From Mucilaginibacter gilvus (GTDB lineage Bacteria > Bacteroidota > Bacteroidia > Sphingobacteriales > Sphingobacteriaceae), in contig NZ_SBIW01000003.1 in assembly GCF_004054195.1 (NCBI RefSeq), positions 744,001-808,000 on the forward strand: 64,000 nt of DNA, read 5' to 3'. The notes beneath the pieces are model-generated. The model saw only the letters and a program-made list of their open reading frames with translations, was not told the origin of the DNA and searched no databases. The translations under genes were made by a program, and so were the position numbers. This document shows positions 16,355 to 25,386 of the stretch, piece after piece (the first letter of the stretch is position 1; each line of letters opens with the position of its first letter).

Positions 16355-17461
16355 ATGAGCAAACCCCATTACCCTATCCTGGATGGCCTGCGCGGTACTG
16401 CCGCTGTACTGGTAGTTATTTTTCATCTTTTTGAAGCTTACTTTCCCGACCTGCCTAAGCACCCCATGCATCATGGCTACCTCGCGGTAGATTTTTTTTA
16501 CCTGCTCTCGGGCTTTGTGGTAGGCTACGCGTATGACGACCGCTGGGCAAAGGGCATGACGATTAAGCAATTCTTTAAGATCAGGTTCATCCGCTTACAT
16601 CCATTGGTAATACTGGGCACCATCATTGGTGCCATCTGCTTTTGGTTCGATCCCTACAAGGATATGCAAATTATAGACATCGGTAAGTTCATCGTGGTGA
16701 TATTATTAGGTTTTACGCTTTTACCCGCCACTACAGATGTACGCGGCTGGGGCGAAACACACCCGCTGGATGGACCCTGCTGGAGTTTGATGCAGGAATA
16801 CATTGCCAATATATTATATGCCATCATTGGGCGAAAGCTGAGCAAAGGTGCGCTTTGGGCAGTGGTTATTGTTAGTGGAATAATTCTCCTGGTGGTATCG
16901 GTAGATCATAGCGACCTGGGTACCGGCTGGGGCTACGCTAAGATCAAATCGGCGTTTATTGCCAGTTGGTTCTACGGAAAAGGGGCTGATGGCTACCCAA
17001 ATATATGGGTTGCCCCGGTGCGCATGATGTTCCCTTTCTTTGCCGGGTTATTGCTTTTCCGTACAGGTAAACTCATTCGTATCCCTATGGCTTATATAGT
17101 TTGCTCGTTTTTACTCGCCGCTTTATTCTTCTTTCCATATTATAGCTGGAACGGTTATTTCGACGCGCTTTGCATCATTATCTTTTTCCCAATCATCGTA
17201 GCAGCGGGCGCGGGCGGGCAGATCAGCGGGCGCTGGGCAAAACTTTGTAAATTTTCGGGCGATATATCGTACCCCATTTATATTTTGCACTACCCGTTCA
17301 TTTACGTGTATACTTTCTGGATCATCAAAGCAAAACCCGAACCATCAAGCATTATACCTATTGCCGCGAGTTTGTTCTTCTTCTTTATTACAATGGCTTA
17401 CGCCGCCCTGAAGTTGTACGATGAGCCGGTAAGGAAGTGGTTGAAGGCGAAGTTAGCATAG
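16355..17461 (+). CDS. Acyltransferase 3 family membrane protein (OafA/YrhL-like)
   Basis: A 368-residue polytopic membrane protein that begins with PILDGLRGTAAVLVVIFHLF, the acyltransferase 3 hallmark. It has GYLAVDFFYLLSGFVV (conserved residues of the active region), RFIRLHPL, and a C-terminal SYPIYILHYPFIYVY helix. Members add acetyl or other acyl groups to surface sugars, such as O-antigen or peptidoglycan, on the outer face of the inner membrane. The acceptor here is unknown. Single gene; its stop overlaps the left end of a long inverted repeat. Confidence 0.9.
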   Translation: MSKPHYPILDGLRGTAAVLVVIFHLFEAYFPDLPKHPMHHGYLAVDFFYLLSGFVVGYAYDDRWAKGMTIKQFFKIRFIRLHPLVILGTIIGAICFWFDPYKDMQIIDIGKFIVVILLGFTLLPATTDVRGWGETHPLDGPCWSLMQEYIANILYAIIGRKLSKGALWAVVIVSGIILLVVSVDHSDLGTGWGYAKIKSAFIASWFYGKGADGYPNIWVAPVRMMFPFFAGLLLFRTGKLIRIPMAYIVCSFLLAALFFFPYYSWNGYFDALCIIIFFPIIVAAGAGGQISGRWAKLCKFSGDISYPIYILHYPFIYVYTFWIIKAKPEPSSIIPIAASLFFFFITMAYAALKLYDEPVRKWLKAKLA

Positions 17462-17631
17462 TCTGAATCAGAATTTACAGAATTTTAGAATGAACAGAAT
17501 GTGTGATAGCAATTATTCTGTTCGTCTTAACATTCTGCATAATGCAAAATCGTTTGTAACGCCAAAAGTGCTCGAAGTCAAAGTGTTCAGAATTCTGAAA
17601 ATTTCAAAATTCTGAAAATTCTGATTCAGAC
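17461..17631. repeat. 171-bp element with 16-bp perfect terminal inverted repeats
   Basis: GTCTGAATCAGAATTT (17461-17476) is mirrored exactly at 17616-17631. Inside are further copies of the words CAGAATTTTAGAATGAACAG and AATTCTGAAAATT. The words match a one-armed copy near 28966-28998 that has GG in place of GA (CAGGATTTTAGGATGAACAG). It lies between two convergent genes and ends 3 bases before the corA stop codon. It has no open frame, so it is a word-type hairpin rather than a transposon with its own enzyme. Confidence 0.65.
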
Positions 17632-17634
17632 AGA

Positions 17635-18759
17635 TTATAGCTTGTTAAACCAGCCCTTTTTCCAAAAGATAAACAGCAATCCTACGCCAATGCCGAGCAT
17701 CAGGATGATGGCGTAAACATAGCCGTGGTGCCAGTATAGTTCGGGCATGTTGTCTGGTATTACGTGTCCATGCTCGTCCGTGTGGCTGAAGTTCATTCCG
17801 TAGATGCCGGCGATAAAGGTAAGCGGGATAAATACTACCGAGATGATGGTGAGTACTTTCATGATCTCGTTCATTCGGTTGCTTACCATGCTCAGGTACA
17901 GGTCGATAATGCTGCTGGTGACCTCTTTATAACTCTCTACCATATCCATTGCCTGGATGCAATGGTCGTAAGCATCGCGCAGGTATAGCTTTACATCTTT
18001 GGTGATCAGCTCGCTCTCGCTGCGGATCATATCATTTATCTTATCGCGCTCTGGCCAGCAGGAGCGGCGAATAACGATAAGGGTGCGCTTAAGCTGCTGT
18101 GCCTCAAACATGATGCTTTTATCGGGGCTTTCGTAAAGCTTATCTTCGGTTTGGTCAATCCGGTCGCCAATTTGAGAGAGTACCACAAAGTAATTATCAA
18201 GGATGGTATCGGTAAGTGCGTAAAAAATGTAGCCCGGCCCGGCGGTGCGGATAATACCTTTGCCAGCCTGCAAGCGTATTTTTATAGGCTCAAAATAATC
18301 CTTGTGGCTTTCCTCAAAGCTAATAATGATATTATCTTTTACGATGCCGCTAAACTGGCAATTAACAAGCTCGTTATCGTCATTAAAGAAAATAATGCGG
18401 CTGGTGCCGAAAACGTAGTTGTCGTATTCATCAAATTTGGGCCGCTGATGCGTGTTTACCACATCCTCCAAAACCAACTGATTGATACCCATAAATGTGC
18501 CGATATCTTCTATTAGTTTGGCATCGCCCAGTCCGTTTATTTTTATCCAATGGGTATGTTCGTTGCACTTTTTTAACTGCTGCGTTATGGTTTTCATATC
18601 GCTGCCCTCGCGGGTTTGCAGGTCGGTTTCGTTAAACGAATAGATAACTATCTGTGGCGGCAACGCGTCATCCGGAATATTGATGGTGCCGGGGCGCTCG
18701 CCAACTTCAAATTTGTGCTTGCGGTTTTTAATGTGTACCCGTTTGGTAAAAGAGCTCAT
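17635..18759 (-). CDS. corA: CorA-type magnesium/cobalt channel
   Basis: A 374-residue channel protein. The long cytoplasmic N-terminal domain (alpha/beta plus long helices, about 1-300) is followed by two C-terminal membrane helices. The signature YGMNF ends the first helix (about 328), and the loop HTDEHGHVIPDNMPELYWHHGY carries the acidic residues near the pore mouth. The C-terminus is Lys/Trp-rich (FWKKGWFNKL), as in the family. It forms a pentamer moving Mg2+ or Co2+ across the inner membrane. It abuts the wbqC-like gene without a gap, so the two are translated from one message. Confidence 0.92.
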   Translation of the reverse strand: MSSFTKRVHIKNRKHKFEVGERPGTINIPDDALPPQIVIYSFNETDLQTREGSDMKTITQQLKKCNEHTHWIKINGLGDAKLIEDIGTFMGINQLVLEDVVNTHQRPKFDEYDNYVFGTSRIIFFNDDNELVNCQFSGIVKDNIIISFEESHKDYFEPIKIRLQAGKGIIRTAGPGYIFYALTDTILDNYFVVLSQIGDRIDQTEDKLYESPDKSIMFEAQQLKRTLIVIRRSCWPERDKINDMIRSESELITKDVKLYLRDAYDHCIQAMDMVESYKEVTSSIIDLYLSMVSNRMNEIMKVLTIISVVFIPLTFIAGIYGMNFSHTDEHGHVIPDNMPELYWHHGYVYAIILMLGIGVGLLFIFWKKGWFNKL

Positions 18760-19371
18760 TTATAAATAATTTACAGCTTGCGGCCCCTGGTTAAACAGCA
18801 GATCTACGATGCTTTGGTTTTTGAGAAAGCCTATCCGATCTTCAAAAACCTGAAAGTAGGGCTTTTGTTCCATATCCGCTGGGTTTTTAGCGCTCATGCT
18901 ATAACGCAGGTCGGTAAGGGTAGGGTATGCGGCCTCGTAAGTTTCGGTAAATTGTAAAGGCAGCTTTATTTTCAGCAGGCGCAGCAGCAATTCCAGCAGT
19001 TCTAAATTATAATCGAACAGGTAGGGGTAACGCTTCTCGTAAAAGGGCGCGAAATCGGCCTCGTAATATTCAAAATAAGCGGAACTGCGGTAACAGGCCT
19101 GTAAACTCAGCCAGTGCAGGCGCTGCCACTTAAAATCATAGCTTATCTGCACTTCCTTTATTTTGGTGTGGTTTTTGGCACCTTTTATAACCGGCACCGT
19201 AAGCGACAAAGAGCCATCGGGCGAGTAAATGTTTGTGCGGTTGCGGTAAGTTTGTTTGGGGAAGTGTTCCTCTTTTTCTATCAGCACATTTGGCTTAAAT
19301 TGCTGCATTTTGGTAAAGTACTCCACCGGCGGCAGATAGAACATTGGTAAAACAGCACCATTCTCAATCAT
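18760..19371 (-). CDS. WbqC family protein
   Basis: A 203-residue member of the WbqC-like family, with LPMFYLPPVEYFTKMQQ at the start, NRTNIYSPDGSLSLTVPV near residue 45 and QRLHWLSLQACYRSSAYFEYY near 82. WbqC proteins occur in O-antigen clusters and in many Bacteroidota as stand-alone genes. A role in sugar-nucleotide or amino-sugar modification has been suggested but not shown. The next gene, corA, begins at the base after its stop. It is divergent from the lipid A acyltransferase gene, with a 41-base gap. Confidence 0.8.
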   Translation of the reverse strand: MIENGAVLPMFYLPPVEYFTKMQQFKPNVLIEKEEHFPKQTYRNRTNIYSPDGSLSLTVPVIKGAKNHTKIKEVQISYDFKWQRLHWLSLQACYRSSAYFEYYEADFAPFYEKRYPYLFDYNLELLELLLRLLKIKLPLQFTETYEAAYPTLTDLRYSMSAKNPADMEQKPYFQVFEDRIGFLKNQSIVDLLFNQGPQAVNYL

Positions 19372-19381
19372 ATATATTTTT

Positions 19382-19389
19382 TATGTTTG
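19382..19389 (+). promoter_or_regulatory. -7 box TATGTTTG before the acyltransferase gene
   Basis: An exact TAnnTTTG match lies 24 bases before the ATG at 19413, with no good -33 TTG. If used, it supports the start at 19413 over the ATG at 19383, which lies inside the box. Confidence 0.35.
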
Positions 19390-19412
19390 TGGCAGCAAAA
19401 TTGGTTAAAATA

Positions 19413-20297
19413 ATGTTAAAAAAGGCGGCAGATAATATAGGTATATTTTTTTGGTACCTGTTTTCCTTACTGCCCTTTTGGTTTCTGTACCTCATATCAG
19501 ATGGTTTGTACGTACTGATATACTATGTAGCTAAATACAGGCGACGTGTAGTGCGCGAGAACCTTAAAAATTCCTTCCCGGATAAGAGCGAATCCGAACG
19601 GCTTAAAATAGAGAAACAATATTTCAGATACATGGGCGATCTGCTGGTGGAAACCTTTAAGATGATCAGCATATCCGAAAAGGAACTGCGAGCCCGTATG
19701 CACATGAAAAACCCCGAAATTGTAGAACATTACTTTAGCCAGGGCAAAAGTATTATCGCGGCGGCAGGGCATTACGGCAACTGGGAAATGGCGGCACTGG
19801 AGTTTGGGATGCTGTCGAAAAATAAGACGATCATTGTTTACAAGCCGCTAAGCAACCCAAGGTTCGACGAATTTTTGAACAAACAAAGGGCGAGGTTTGG
19901 TTCTATGTTGGTGACGATGAAACAAACCCTGCGCACCATGATCTCGCTGAAGGACGAGCGCACGATAAGCGTACTGGCGTCCGACCAAACCCCCGGGGTG
20001 AACGAGGTTACTTACTTCACCAACTTTTTAAACCAGCCAACCGCCGTATTTTTAGGGATAGAGAAGATAGCAAAAATGACGGATGCCGCCGTGGTGTTCT
20101 ACCGGATAGAGTGCATTAGGCGGGGCTATTATACCTGCGAACTGGTGCCCCTTGTGGATAATCCGAAAGAAACCGCGCAATACGAGATCACTAATATGCA
20201 GGTTGGTTATTTGGAAAAGCAGATACAGGAAACCCCGCAATACTGGCTTTGGAGCCACAGGCGCTGGAAATTTAAGCCGGAGGATTTTAAACGATGA
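19413..20297 (+). CDS. Lysophospholipid / lipid A biosynthesis acyltransferase (LpxL/HtrB family)
   Basis: A 294-residue protein with an N-terminal membrane helix (FFWYLFSLLPFWFLYLISDGLY, about 12-33) and the catalytic motif HYGNWE near residue 119 (HxxxxD/E). It is typical of Bacteroidota LpxL/LpxM-like enzymes that add a secondary acyl chain to lipid A at the inner membrane. The late SHRRWKFKP motif is also typical. Starts at 19344 (TTG) and 19383 were rejected on the promoter box and on family N-termini. Its stop overlaps the next ATG by four bases (ATGA), so a glycosyltransferase is translationally coupled, fitting an envelope glycolipid role. Confidence 0.87.
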   Translation: MLKKAADNIGIFFWYLFSLLPFWFLYLISDGLYVLIYYVAKYRRRVVRENLKNSFPDKSESERLKIEKQYFRYMGDLLVETFKMISISEKELRARMHMKNPEIVEHYFSQGKSIIAAAGHYGNWEMAALEFGMLSKNKTIIVYKPLSNPRFDEFLNKQRARFGSMLVTMKQTLRTMISLKDERTISVLASDQTPGVNEVTYFTNFLNQPTAVFLGIEKIAKMTDAAVVFYRIECIRRGYYTCELVPLVDNPKETAQYEITNMQVGYLEKQIQETPQYWLWSHRRWKFKPEDFKR

Positions 20298-21331
20298 CCA
20301 ATACCCCAAAAGTTGCCGTTGTGATTTTAAACTGGAACGGTTTAAAACACCTGGAACAGTTTTTACCAGGTGTACTGGCATCTACTTACCCCAACCTTGA
20401 TATTATTGTTGGCGATAATGCCTCTACGGATGGCTCTATCACGTTTTTAACGGGCAGGTATCCATCTATAAGGTTAATTGAAAATGATCATAACTACGGC
20501 TTTACAGGCGGCTATAACCGTGTGTTGGCGCAGGTGGAGGCTGATTACTACGTACTGCTAAACTCCGATGTGGAGGTTACGCCCAACTGGATTGAACCGG
20601 TGATCACCTTAATGGAAAGCGACGAAAGCATCGCCGCTGCCGGCCCTAAGCTAAGATCCTTCGCGCAAAAAACACATTTTGAATATGCAGGCGCGGCTGG
20701 TGGCTTTATAGATCGCTTTGGCTACCCCTTTTGCCGTGGGCGCATCTTTGATGTGCTGGAAGAAGATATGGGCCAGTACGATACACCGGGCGAAGTTTTC
20801 TGGGCATCGGGCGCGGCCTTGTTCATCAAAAAGAAATTATGGGATGCTGCCGGTGGCTTCGATGAAAGCTTTTTTGCCCACATGGAGGAAATTGACCTGT
20901 GCTGGCGCTTAAAAAACATGGGCTATAAGGTAATGTATTGTCCACAGTCTATGGTATACCACGTAGGTGGTGGCACACTAAATGCCGAAAGTCCGTTTAA
21001 AACTTATCTCAACTTCCGCAACAACCTGTTGCTGCTGAAAAATAACCTACCTTTTTGGAAAGCATTTTTTACCATAGGCCTCCGTTTTTGGCTGGACCTG
21101 CTGGCTTTGGTAAAATTCCTTGCCGATGGTAAAAGTAAAAGTGCATGGGCTATAAGCAAGGCACACCGGAATTTTGTAAGAAAGTTATTGTCTAAGTCAA
21201 AAGTTAAAAGTCAAAAGTTAAAAGTTTCTTCGGGAAATCTTAGTGGGTATTACTCGCGCAGCATTGTTTGGGATTTTTTTGTGGGAAAAAAGAAGAAATT
21301 TAACGAATTGGTAGAGAAGGCGCTTCATTAA
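20294..21331 (+). CDS. Glycosyltransferase family 2, with repeat-encoded segment
   Basis: A 345-residue GT2 enzyme of the rhamnosyltransferase-like type. It has AVVILNWNGLKHLEQFL at the start, VGDNASTDGS near residue 40, LLNSDVEVTPNW (metal-binding acidic motif) near 90 and GGFDESFFAHMEEIDLCWRL near 195. It transfers a sugar from a nucleotide donor at the cytoplasmic membrane face. It overlaps the acyltransferase gene by four bases. Near the C-terminus, residues from about 300 (SKSKVKSQKLKVSS) are coded by tandem words AAAAGTTAAAAGTC, otherwise typical of intergenic repeats in this window. Acceptor unknown. Confidence 0.88.
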   Translation: MTNTPKVAVVILNWNGLKHLEQFLPGVLASTYPNLDIIVGDNASTDGSITFLTGRYPSIRLIENDHNYGFTGGYNRVLAQVEADYYVLLNSDVEVTPNWIEPVITLMESDESIAAAGPKLRSFAQKTHFEYAGAAGGFIDRFGYPFCRGRIFDVLEEDMGQYDTPGEVFWASGAALFIKKKLWDAAGGFDESFFAHMEEIDLCWRLKNMGYKVMYCPQSMVYHVGGGTLNAESPFKTYLNFRNNLLLLKNNLPFWKAFFTIGLRFWLDLLALVKFLADGKSKSAWAISKAHRNFVRKLLSKSKVKSQKLKVSSGNLSGYYSRSIVWDFFVGKKKKFNELVEKALH

Positions 21332-21337
21332 AGCATT

Positions 21338-21410
21338 TGTCATGGTGAGCTTGTCGAACTATTAACAAACGCTGCATGTCGTTCGGGTCTTCGACAGGCT
21401 CAGACTGACA
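21338..21410. repeat. TGTCATGGTGAGCTTGTCGAA inverted repeat
   Basis: The left arm starts TGTCATGGTGAGCTTGTCGA and the right arm is TTCGACAGGCTCAGACTGACA. Together they form an imperfect 20-bp hairpin between convergent genes. This family is widespread in bacterial intergenic DNA. It may serve as a shared terminator here. Confidence 0.65.
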
Positions 21411-21413
21411 ATT

Positions 21414-23945
21414 TTATATCCCCGTATCCGTCACATCTGTATTGGTCACTTGTGCTTCCTCGCCGGGTGGCTTGGTGTTTTTCCTGGCGGTTTCAGTTAC
21501 TTTATCATCCATTTTTACATGAATATCGCTCTGCGGGAATGGTATTTCGATGCCCTCTTTAGCAAATATGGTGTAAATGTCCGACAGGATGTGGCTTTTC
21601 AGCGATAGCCAGGTAGTAATATCGGCTGCCCAAAACAGCAATCTAAAATCTACCGAACTTTGGTTGAGGTTATGCACAAATACCAGCGGGGCGGGCGTTT
21701 CCATAATATCCGTACGGTTGCAAAGCAGGTCGGTAAGAATAGTTTTTACCTTTTCAATATCCGAACCGTAGGCCACGCCAATAATCAATTCGATACGGCG
21801 GTTGCTGTTGCTCAACGTCCAGTTAATTACGTGGTGCGATATCAGGTCGCCATTTGGGATAATTACTTCGGCACCGTCGCTGGTGGCAATTTTACTGCTG
21901 CGGATGCCAATTTCCATAATGGTGCCGCTGCGGTTATCCACCTCAATAATATCGCCTATCTGGATCGGTTTCTCAAAAGCCAGTATGAGGCCGGATACGA
22001 GGTTGTTTACAATGTTCTGCAAGCCAAAACCGATACCGATGCCAAACGCACTGATGATAATGGTGATCTTATCCAGCGGGAAACCCGAAGCCGTGATCGC
22101 CAATAAAAAGCCAACCGCGAATACCGCGAGTTTAATGAGCAGGGTAGACGTGCGGTTCTTCTTTTTCAGGATATCGATATCCGAACCGCTTTTGCCGGCG
22201 ACATCGTACAGGTAACTGATGATTTTGGCCGCTACCGACGATAGCCAGATAACCGCGATGAATATGATAATACTCTGGAATGTGAACTGTGTATTGGTGC
22301 CGCCAAGGCTGCGGGTATCGGTTAAGAATTTTTGAATGTAGTCGAAAACGGCGTCCTCAATGCTTAGGTTTTGGGTAAGCATAATTAGCCAGAGCAAACT
22401 GGCCAGCACCGTTAAAATACTGCGGAATTTGGTCTGCAGCATTTTAAAATCGATGAAAGAACTGAGGTTGTTACTGTTTTTGTTGGCCTCCAATTGTACA
22501 AACAGGCTTTGCATAATAATCTGCACCAGGTAGTACATGCCCAATGCAAGCCATAAATTATACACAGCTGTTACGCCGATAATTTTAGAGAGCGTTACCC
22601 TACCGAAAATATTGCAAAGCGCGGAAGCCACCAGTAGAATGATAAAGATCCGCAGGATGGTTTTGGTATGCGGCATGTAATCTTCGGGCGCGTTTTTTAC
22701 CACCCGGTAAAAACGAACGGTGATAAATGTAGTGGCCAACGCCAGCAGCAGCACAATAACCCTATCGGTATTGCTTACCTCTACAAACAGGTTACTAAAG
22801 CTATAAACGCATGTAAGGCAAAATAATAAAGCGAGATATTTAAATAACTGTTGCGGGCAGGTTTTCCCAACGAGGTACAAAAGAGAGGCGATGAGCACCG
22901 TGAAAAAGATTTCGAGCACAACTACCGGCGGATGATCATAAAAGTTGGGCACAATGGCGAAAGCGACGATCATAGCCGATACTACAGGGTAGAACGACAC
23001 GTATTTGGCATGACTAAAAACCGTTTGCGGCGATTCCTTTATCCGCAATAGTTTGCGCCGGTTGGAGTAAATCCATGTGTAAAACAACACCAAAACCAGT
23101 ATGCCTGCAAAGTGAATAAGCGGATCGCGGGTTGCGAAAAAGGTTAATAGCCGCGTATTCATATCCACCGTTTTGCTGAGCGCTGTTTTAAAAGTGCTCT
23201 CGGTGTTGCGGTCCATCTCCCAAATACTGTTGTTCTCGTCAGACAGGGCGGAAATGCTGAACTCGCGAATCTTCAGGTCTATCTGGTCGCGCAGATCTAT
23301 AAGTGCGATGTAAACCGAGGTGGCCCTGTTTTGCAGCGAGCCAATTTTGAGAAGCAATTTTTTGTTGGTGGTATCCAGCCTATGATATTTACTATCGATA
23401 GCTATTTTTTGGATCAGGAAAGATGTTGCAAGCGCGCTATCCGCGGGTACCATTTTAAGCGATGAGTCTTTACCCATCGCCGAAAGTTCATTTTGGTTTT
23501 GGATGAGCTTGGAGTTGACGACGGCAAGGCGTTCCTGCCATATATCCAGTTGGTCGTCGCTGCGGGTGAGGATGTCGCGAATGGCGTACAGGTAGCGCAG
23601 GGTGCTGCTGCGGTCGTTATCTATCAGGGTTTTGATGAGGCCCACGCGCTTTTCAAAAGCGGGCAGTTTCTGGCTGATATCCACCGTATCAATATTGCGC
23701 GATAGGCTTGTTTTGATCTGGTTGAAGGAAGAGGTGTAATACTCTATCTTTTGCAGTAGCCCGTTAATGGAGGTGTCGGATTTTTTAAGGCTTCGCATCA
23801 TCGAATCGCGCCGCAGGATAGTTTGCCTCAACGAATCGCGGACGCCCAGTTTTTTGCTCTTCTTCGTGGTTTGCCCAAAGCCGTCTGTGTTAAATAAAGC
23901 GAATACGAACAGGAGGGGAGCGGCTATTTTAAGTACTTTATTCAT
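21414..23945 (-). CDS. Mechanosensitive ion channel, large MscS/MscK-like
   Basis: An 843-residue membrane protein. The ATG at 23945 gives a signal peptide (MNKVLKIAAPLLFVFALF, ends DGFG-Q). An extracytoplasmic, helix-rich coiled-coil region follows to about residue 255, then about ten membrane helices. The MscS core (about 610-790) contains ISAFGIGIGFGLQNIVNNLV and FEKPIQIGDIIEV. The C-terminal cytoplasmic cage ends with IEIPFPQSDIHV. It is expected to open under membrane tension and release solutes on osmotic down-shock. Length and layout resemble MscK/YbdG-type channels. Single gene, convergent with the glycosyltransferase. Confidence 0.87.
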   Translation of the reverse strand: MNKVLKIAAPLLFVFALFNTDGFGQTTKKSKKLGVRDSLRQTILRRDSMMRSLKKSDTSINGLLQKIEYYTSSFNQIKTSLSRNIDTVDISQKLPAFEKRVGLIKTLIDNDRSSTLRYLYAIRDILTRSDDQLDIWQERLAVVNSKLIQNQNELSAMGKDSSLKMVPADSALATSFLIQKIAIDSKYHRLDTTNKKLLLKIGSLQNRATSVYIALIDLRDQIDLKIREFSISALSDENNSIWEMDRNTESTFKTALSKTVDMNTRLLTFFATRDPLIHFAGILVLVLFYTWIYSNRRKLLRIKESPQTVFSHAKYVSFYPVVSAMIVAFAIVPNFYDHPPVVVLEIFFTVLIASLLYLVGKTCPQQLFKYLALLFCLTCVYSFSNLFVEVSNTDRVIVLLLALATTFITVRFYRVVKNAPEDYMPHTKTILRIFIILLVASALCNIFGRVTLSKIIGVTAVYNLWLALGMYYLVQIIMQSLFVQLEANKNSNNLSSFIDFKMLQTKFRSILTVLASLLWLIMLTQNLSIEDAVFDYIQKFLTDTRSLGGTNTQFTFQSIIIFIAVIWLSSVAAKIISYLYDVAGKSGSDIDILKKKNRTSTLLIKLAVFAVGFLLAITASGFPLDKITIIISAFGIGIGFGLQNIVNNLVSGLILAFEKPIQIGDIIEVDNRSGTIMEIGIRSSKIATSDGAEVIIPNGDLISHHVINWTLSNSNRRIELIIGVAYGSDIEKVKTILTDLLCNRTDIMETPAPLVFVHNLNQSSVDFRLLFWAADITTWLSLKSHILSDIYTIFAKEGIEIPFPQSDIHVKMDDKVTETARKNTKPPGEEAQVTNTDVTDTGI

Positions 23946-24010
23946 GGGAAGGGCTAAGCATAAGCAATGTGGAAACACTTACCGACTGAAAACGTTTTAA
24001 TTATTTCGGA

Positions 24011-24430
24011 CTAAGCCAGCAGCAGGCTCTCAATAGCCAACCGGTACGAGTGCATCCCGAACCCGGCTATAACCCCACGACAACTGGCGGCCAGCATAGA
24101 GGTGTGCCTGAATTCCTCGCGCTTGTAAACGTTGGAGATGTGTACCTCTATAACTGGTGTGTTAATGGCCGCGATGGCATCGGCAATGGCAATGGAGGTG
24201 TGGGTATAGGCACCGGCGTTCATCACAACACCATCGAAGGTAAAGCCTACTTCGTGCAGCTTATTTATTAATTCGCCCTCAACATTACTTTGGTAATAAC
24301 TAATGCTGATGTTTGTAAAATGCTTTTGCAATTCGGTTAAATAGTCCTCAAAGCTGGCGCTGCCGTAAATAGATTTTTCGCGCACGCCAAGCAGGTTTAA
24401 ATTTGGGCCGTTTATAATTTGTATATTCAT
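24011..24430 (-). CDS. aroQ: Type II 3-dehydroquinate dehydratase
   Basis: A 139-residue enzyme with all type II signatures: IINGPNLNLLGVRE at the start with catalytic Arg/Tyr nearby (KSIYG), MNAGAYTHTSIAIADAI and VIEVHISNVYKREEFRHTS. It converts 3-dehydroquinate to 3-dehydroshikimate in the shikimate pathway, as a dodecamer in the cytoplasm. The ATG at 24430 is chosen over an upstream start at 24490, since it begins directly with the first strand MNIQIINGPN. It is divergent from xerD. Confidence 0.95.
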   Translation of the reverse strand: MNIQIINGPNLNLLGVREKSIYGSASFEDYLTELQKHFTNISISYYQSNVEGELINKLHEVGFTFDGVVMNAGAYTHTSIAIADAIAAINTPVIEVHISNVYKREEFRHTSMLAASCRGVIAGFGMHSYRLAIESLLLA

Positions 24431-24436
24431 TTGTTT

Positions 24437-24444
24437 CAAACTTA
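24437..24444 (-). promoter_or_regulatory. -7 box TAAGTTTG before aroQ
   Basis: On the minus strand TAAGTTTG is an exact TAnnTTTG match ending 6 bases before the aroQ ATG. If real, the leader would be very short. A clear -33 TTG is not seen. Confidence 0.3.
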
Positions 24445-24471
24445 GGTATAAATCATCAAAACTAAAATCTA

Positions 24472-25371
24472 TTGAACTGGGCTTCGGCAATAAAGGGATT
24501 TAAAGCTTACCTCAAACTGGAAAGGAGCTTGGCTGGTAATTCTATCAAAGCTTATAGTAGAGATTTAGATAAGCTATATCAATACGCTGATTCACTGTTA
24601 GATAAAAAATCACCTAAAGATTTTTCTTTACAAGATCTGCGCCAGTTTATTGCCTGGGTGAACGAATTGGGTATGATCCCATCCACTCAATCGCGGATAA
24701 TTTCGGGTATCAAAGCTTTCTATAAATTCCTGCTGATGGAGGACTATATCAGCGCCGATCCCTCCGAATTATTGGAAACACCGAAGATCCAGCGCAAGCT
24801 GCCGGACACTTTAAGTGTGGTAGAAATTAACGAACTCATCGCCGCTATCGACCTCTCCAAACCCGAAGGCACCCGCAATAAGGCGATGCTGGAAGTATTA
24901 TACGGCTGCGGCCTGCGCGTGTCGGAATTAACCGAACTCAAGCTCTCCAACCTATATCCCGAGATAGAATTTATAAAAGTTACCGGCAAGGGTAGCAAAG
25001 AGCGTTTGGTACCCATCGGCGGCGAGGCTATCCTCGCCCTAAAAATGTGGACCGACTTTGTAAGGGTGCATATACCAATTAAAAAGGGCGAGGAGGACCT
25101 GGTGTTTCTCAACCGCAGGGGCAGCAGGCTAAGCCGGGTGTATGTGTTTTTGATGATCAAAGACCTGGTAGCAACTGTTGGTTTAAAGAAGAAGATCAGT
25201 CCGCATACCTTTCGCCATTCCTTTGCTACCCACCTGGTAGAAGGCGGTGCTGATTTGCGTGCAGTACAGGAAATGCTGGGCCACGAGAGTATTACCACCA
25301 CGGAGATCTATACGCATCTGGATAGGGAGTATCTGAAGAGTACCATCATTGGGTTTCACCCGAGAAATTAG
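24472..25371 (+). CDS. xerD: Tyrosine recombinase XerD
   Basis: A 299-residue recombinase with an N-terminal SAM-like DNA-binding domain (about 5-90) and a catalytic domain. The catalytic set is complete: Arg in GCGLRVSELTEL, Lys in TGKGSKERLVPI, His/Arg in PHTFRHSFATHL, His in MLGHESITTTEIYTHLD and the Tyr nucleophile in the same motif. It resolves chromosome dimers at dif together with a second Xer protein. The start is a TTG at 24472: an in-frame stop lies at 24463-24465 and the next ATG would remove the DNA-binding domain. No integron or phage genes are nearby, so this is the housekeeping enzyme. Confidence 0.92.
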   Translation: MNWASAIKGFKAYLKLERSLAGNSIKAYSRDLDKLYQYADSLLDKKSPKDFSLQDLRQFIAWVNELGMIPSTQSRIISGIKAFYKFLLMEDYISADPSELLETPKIQRKLPDTLSVVEINELIAAIDLSKPEGTRNKAMLEVLYGCGLRVSELTELKLSNLYPEIEFIKVTGKGSKERLVPIGGEAILALKMWTDFVRVHIPIKKGEEDLVFLNRRGSRLSRVYVFLMIKDLVATVGLKKKISPHTFRHSFATHLVEGGADLRAVQEMLGHESITTTEIYTHLDREYLKSTIIGFHPRN

Positions 25372-25386
25372 GGTAATATGGAAAAA

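Noticed and set aside
19344..19412. Earlier starts for the lipid A acyltransferase
   Set aside because: TTG at 19344 overlaps the divergent wbqC-like gene, and ATG at 19383 lies inside the predicted promoter box.
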